From positions 1 to 6,192 of the forward strand of contig CBDUBU010000249.1 in assembly GCA_965365465.1 (NCBI GenBank): 6,192 nucleotides of DNA, read 5' to 3'. Source of the DNA: CBDUBU01 sp965365465. Lineage in GTDB: Bacteria; Bacteroidota; Rhodothermia; Rhodothermales; DASSAV01. Positions 4,244-6,192 of the stretch are shown here, one piece after another. Under the pieces are notes generated by a model, which did no database searches, was not told where the DNA came from, and saw only the letters and a list, made by a program, of their open reading frames with translations. Every line of letters starts with the position of its first letter. Within the stretch, counting starts at the first letter, position 1. The translations under genes and the position numbers were made by a program.

Positions 4244-6192
4244 TTACTTGATGATGGCAAACTTGCCGACGAACTCGCCCAGATCCCCGGCATCCACGTG
4301 GAAGATGTAGAGGCCGGGCGCGACCTCCAGGTTATCCTTCGAGCGCAGGTCCCAGGCGATGATTCCTGTGGTGGTGTTGTCCTGCGTAAGCGTCTGCACG
4401 AGTTCGCCGCGCATCGTATAGATGCGCACCGAGGCGCCGGTCGGGATCGCGCGGAACTCCAGTCGGCGCTCGCCGCGCCCGGCGACGGCAAACCGCTCCG
4501 GCTCGAAGCTGGCCGAGGCTACATAGGGGTTCGGCACCACGTAGGGTTCCTCCTCGGCAAACGCATTTTTCGCCGCCGCCTCGTCCACGTACTCACCCTG
4601 CACGCGGAAGGTAAAGACATCGTCCGGTCCGAAGGGCTTGCGCAGCACGAGGTGGTACACGTCGCCCGCGCCCGGCGGCGCGATTGCGCCTGCAATGCCG
4701 GTCGTATCGATGTTCAAGCGCCAGGTCGGACGAAGCCGCGCTGCCGGACTGTCGCTGTCCGGAGTGAGCACCTCGATAAACTCGCCGGGCGCGTTGAGCG
4801 TGCGGTTGTTGTCCAGATCCCGGAAACTGAATTCGAGTTGCCGGCCCGTATCGTCGGTCACGATCCTGAAGTGGGCCGGCTGCGCGGGCGCACCGATAGC
4901 GGCTCTGGACGTGTCGAGCGGTGTGTCGGCAAAGGTGATGGTCAGGTTTTCGGGAAAGCCCGGACGGTTGAGGTTGATCGGGAGGGTTTCGGAGTAGCGC
5001 ACGTCGAGTTTTGCATTCGTGGTTCCCGTGAAGCCGGAGGCTGCCGAATCCACCTCGACGGTGACCGGCGTATCGATGATGGGCAGCACACCCCGGCCCA
5101 CCGGCCCGGCGCCGCGACCGTCCAGATCCAGTCCGGTGTCAAAGACGACCTCGCCGGTCGTCACGTCGGTCATCGTGTAGGAACGGGCGCGGACGCTGTC
5201 GGCGAGGCCCTGAAACGCGATGCGGAACTCATGCCCGTCCGGCGCGAGCGCCGCGTTGACGATCTGCACGGCGACGGTCCCGCTTCCATCCCCCGCGACA
5301 TGGGCGACCGAATTTTCTTCCACCAGCGCCCCCACGTAGCCGGGCACGGGCGGGTTCGGACGCACCTGCACGGCGTTCTGCGGCAGGATGGTTCCGCCGC
5401 GCAGCGTGCGCGAGATCGTTATGGCGTTCTCGGACGGGAAGAAGTTGAACTCCTCCGATCCCCGGTCATACGAGGTTACGGCGTAATAGTACGTCTGGCC
5501 GTTGGTGACCGTGGAATCGGTAAAAGTGTGCGTGATGCCGGTGTTCTCGCCGAGCCAATACGCAACCCCCTGCACTTGCAGGTTCGAGTAGCCCCGGATG
5601 TCGTTGTTCAGGTCGTATTGCGCGACGGGACGCCCGTTGCCGAAGGGACCGGTGCCCCGCGCGTTCGTGATGACCTGCGCATCGAGGAAGTTGGGGTCCG
5701 TCGAACGGTAGATGCGGTAGCCCTCGAAGTCATTCCGGTTGGTGACCGGGTCGAGGCCCTTTTCTGCGGCATTGTCCCAGGCCAGCGTGACGAAACCGTC
5801 TCCGGCGTAAGCCTGCACGGTGGGCAGGGGCGGCGGCGTGGCAAACTGGTAGTTCGCGTTGTAGATCGACTGCACCGTCGAGACGGTGCTTTCCAGTTCC
5901 GTCAGGTCGTCTCCGGCGGCCAGCGCCAGGCTGAAGCGCTCGCGGCGGCCTGCTTCCAGCGGGAACGGCCCGGAGGCAAACAGGAAGCCGATGTTGTAGT
6001 TGAGCACGAGCGGCTGGTCGAACCGCACGTCGGGGTCCGGGCTGGTGAACTGGTTGTAGAGCCGAAGCGGCCACTCCTGCTCGGCCATGTAGAAAACGAT
6101 GTTGTCCGTTTCGGAACTGGAGGCGCCGGCCCCCGCGCGGATGCGGTTCATCTTGAACCCGGTCAGGCCGATCATGTCCGACTCGTTGATGT
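4244..6192 (-). CDS. Large secreted protein with FN3-like domain and T9SS C-terminal sorting domain (5' end outside window)
   Basis: The frame is open to the window edge; the codons before ATG 6175 (reading INESD) continue as protein, so the start is further upstream and ATG 6175 is only internal. Residue numbers here count from that ATG (643 residues to TAA 4244-4246). Residues about 113-255 form a fibronectin type III-like domain: it opens at PPPLPTVQAYAGDGFVTLAW, has FEGYRIYRSTDP in the middle, and closes with GQTYYYAVTSYDRG. Residues about 268-540 are beta-rich with no family I can name; VRPNPPVPGYVGALVE marks the start of this part. The C-terminus (about 545-643) is a T9SS type A-like sorting domain: YVVPNPY, RRLEFRAIPTGASVRIYTM, WDLRSKDNLEVAPGLYIF and a terminal GKFAIIK. 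In T9SS proteins this domain directs export across the outer membrane and is then removed. The PorV-like gene directly downstream fits this. No catalytic motif is visible in the part seen, so enzyme activity cannot be assigned. Confidence 0.83.
   Translation of the reverse strand, partial: INESDMIGLTGFKMNRIRAGAGASSSETDNIVFYMAEQEWPLRLYNQFTSPDPDVRFDQPLVLNYNIGFLFASGPFPLEAGRRERFSLALAAGDDLTELESTVSTVQSIYNANYQFATPPPLPTVQAYAGDGFVTLAWDNAAEKGLDPVTNRNDFEGYRIYRSTDPNFLDAQVITNARGTGPFGNGRPVAQYDLNNDIRGYSNLQVQGVAYWLGENTGITHTFTDSTVTNGQTYYYAVTSYDRGSEEFNFFPSENAITISRTLRGGTILPQNAVQVRPNPPVPGYVGALVEENSVAHVAGDGSGTVAVQIVNAALAPDGHEFRIAFQGLADSVRARSYTMTDVTTGEVVFDTGLDLDGRGAGPVGRGVLPIIDTPVTVEVDSAASGFTGTTNAKLDVRYSETLPINLNRPGFPENLTITFADTPLDTSRAAIGAPAQPAHFRIVTDDTGRQLEFSFRDLDNNRTLNAPGEFIEVLTPDSDSPAARLRPTWRLNIDTTGIAGAIAPPGAGDVYHLVLRKPFGPDDVFTFRVQGEYVDEAAAKNAFAEEEPYVVPNPYVASASFEPERFAVAGRGERRLEFRAIPTGASVRIYTMRGELVQTLTQDNTTTGIIAWDLRSKDNLEVAPGLYIFHVDAGDLGEFVGKFAIIK

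Noticed and set aside
2956..4251. Plus-strand open frame of 431 codons opposite the porV-like gene and the MDR remnant
   Set aside because: Antisense shadow caused by high GC. The minus strand carries a signal peptide, PorV motifs and a barrel end. The plus-strand product has no domain I recognise.
4174..4491. Upstream extension of the porV-like gene to an ATG at 4491
   Set aside because: It would overlap the cargo's conserved sorting domain, and the signal peptide starts at ATG 4173.
1..6192. CRISPR array, tRNA, rRNA, insertion sequence or attachment site
   Set aside because: No regularly spaced repeats, cloverleaf-like tRNA sequence, rRNA-like blocks, transposase motifs or terminal inverted repeats were seen on either strand.

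Overview
The window is GC-rich bacterial DNA, most likely from the Bacteroidota side of the tree. A high-GC lineage such as Rhodothermota fits best. The grounds are a PorV/PorQ-type outer-membrane protein next to a large protein with a type IX secretion (T9SS) C-terminal sorting domain, a Tat-exported TIM-barrel sugar isomerase-like protein, and a probable GWxTD-type protein. No rRNA, tRNA or CRISPR array is visible, so the taxonomic guess rests on gene content alone.

Layout, left to right. (1) Positions 2-796, plus strand: the C-terminal 264 codons of a beta-rich protein whose start lies outside the window; it resembles the beta-sandwich part of GWxTD-domain proteins. (2) Positions 797-1747, plus strand: a compact type II toxin-antitoxin cassette in toxin-first order, with a Gp49/HigB/RelE-like toxin (981-1328) and an XRE-type antitoxin (1367-1645). 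The DNA around it looks less GC-rich than its neighbours and holds three short inverted repeats. (3) Positions 1758-1796: a strong hairpin and T-run shared by two convergent units. (4) Positions 1811-2761, minus strand: a Tat/lipoprotein-type sugar phosphate isomerase/epimerase family protein, with a candidate promoter and a LacI-type operator core upstream. (5) Positions 2920-3153, minus strand: an overlooked remnant, the last 77 codons of a zinc-type alcohol dehydrogenase/quinone oxidoreductase (MDR family). It has no start codon and begins directly after, and in frame with, the stop codon of the next gene. (6) Positions 3154-4173, minus strand: a complete PorV/PorQ-family barrel protein. 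(7) Positions 4244-6192, minus strand: a large surface or secreted protein with an FN3-like domain and a T9SS sorting domain, 5'-incomplete in the window.

How they work together: genes 6 and 7 look like one transcription unit in which a T9SS cargo is followed by a dedicated PorV-like partner. The toxin and antitoxin form an autonomous addiction or defence module. The isomerase is a stand-alone envelope-located enzyme. The truncated MDR gene shows that the cargo/porV unit and the isomerase neighbourhood were brought together by a rearrangement or deletion. I see no clearly new multi-gene system. The most notable items are the MDR remnant fused in frame behind the porV stop, altered metal-ligand positions in the TIM-barrel protein, and the cargo/PorV pairing.
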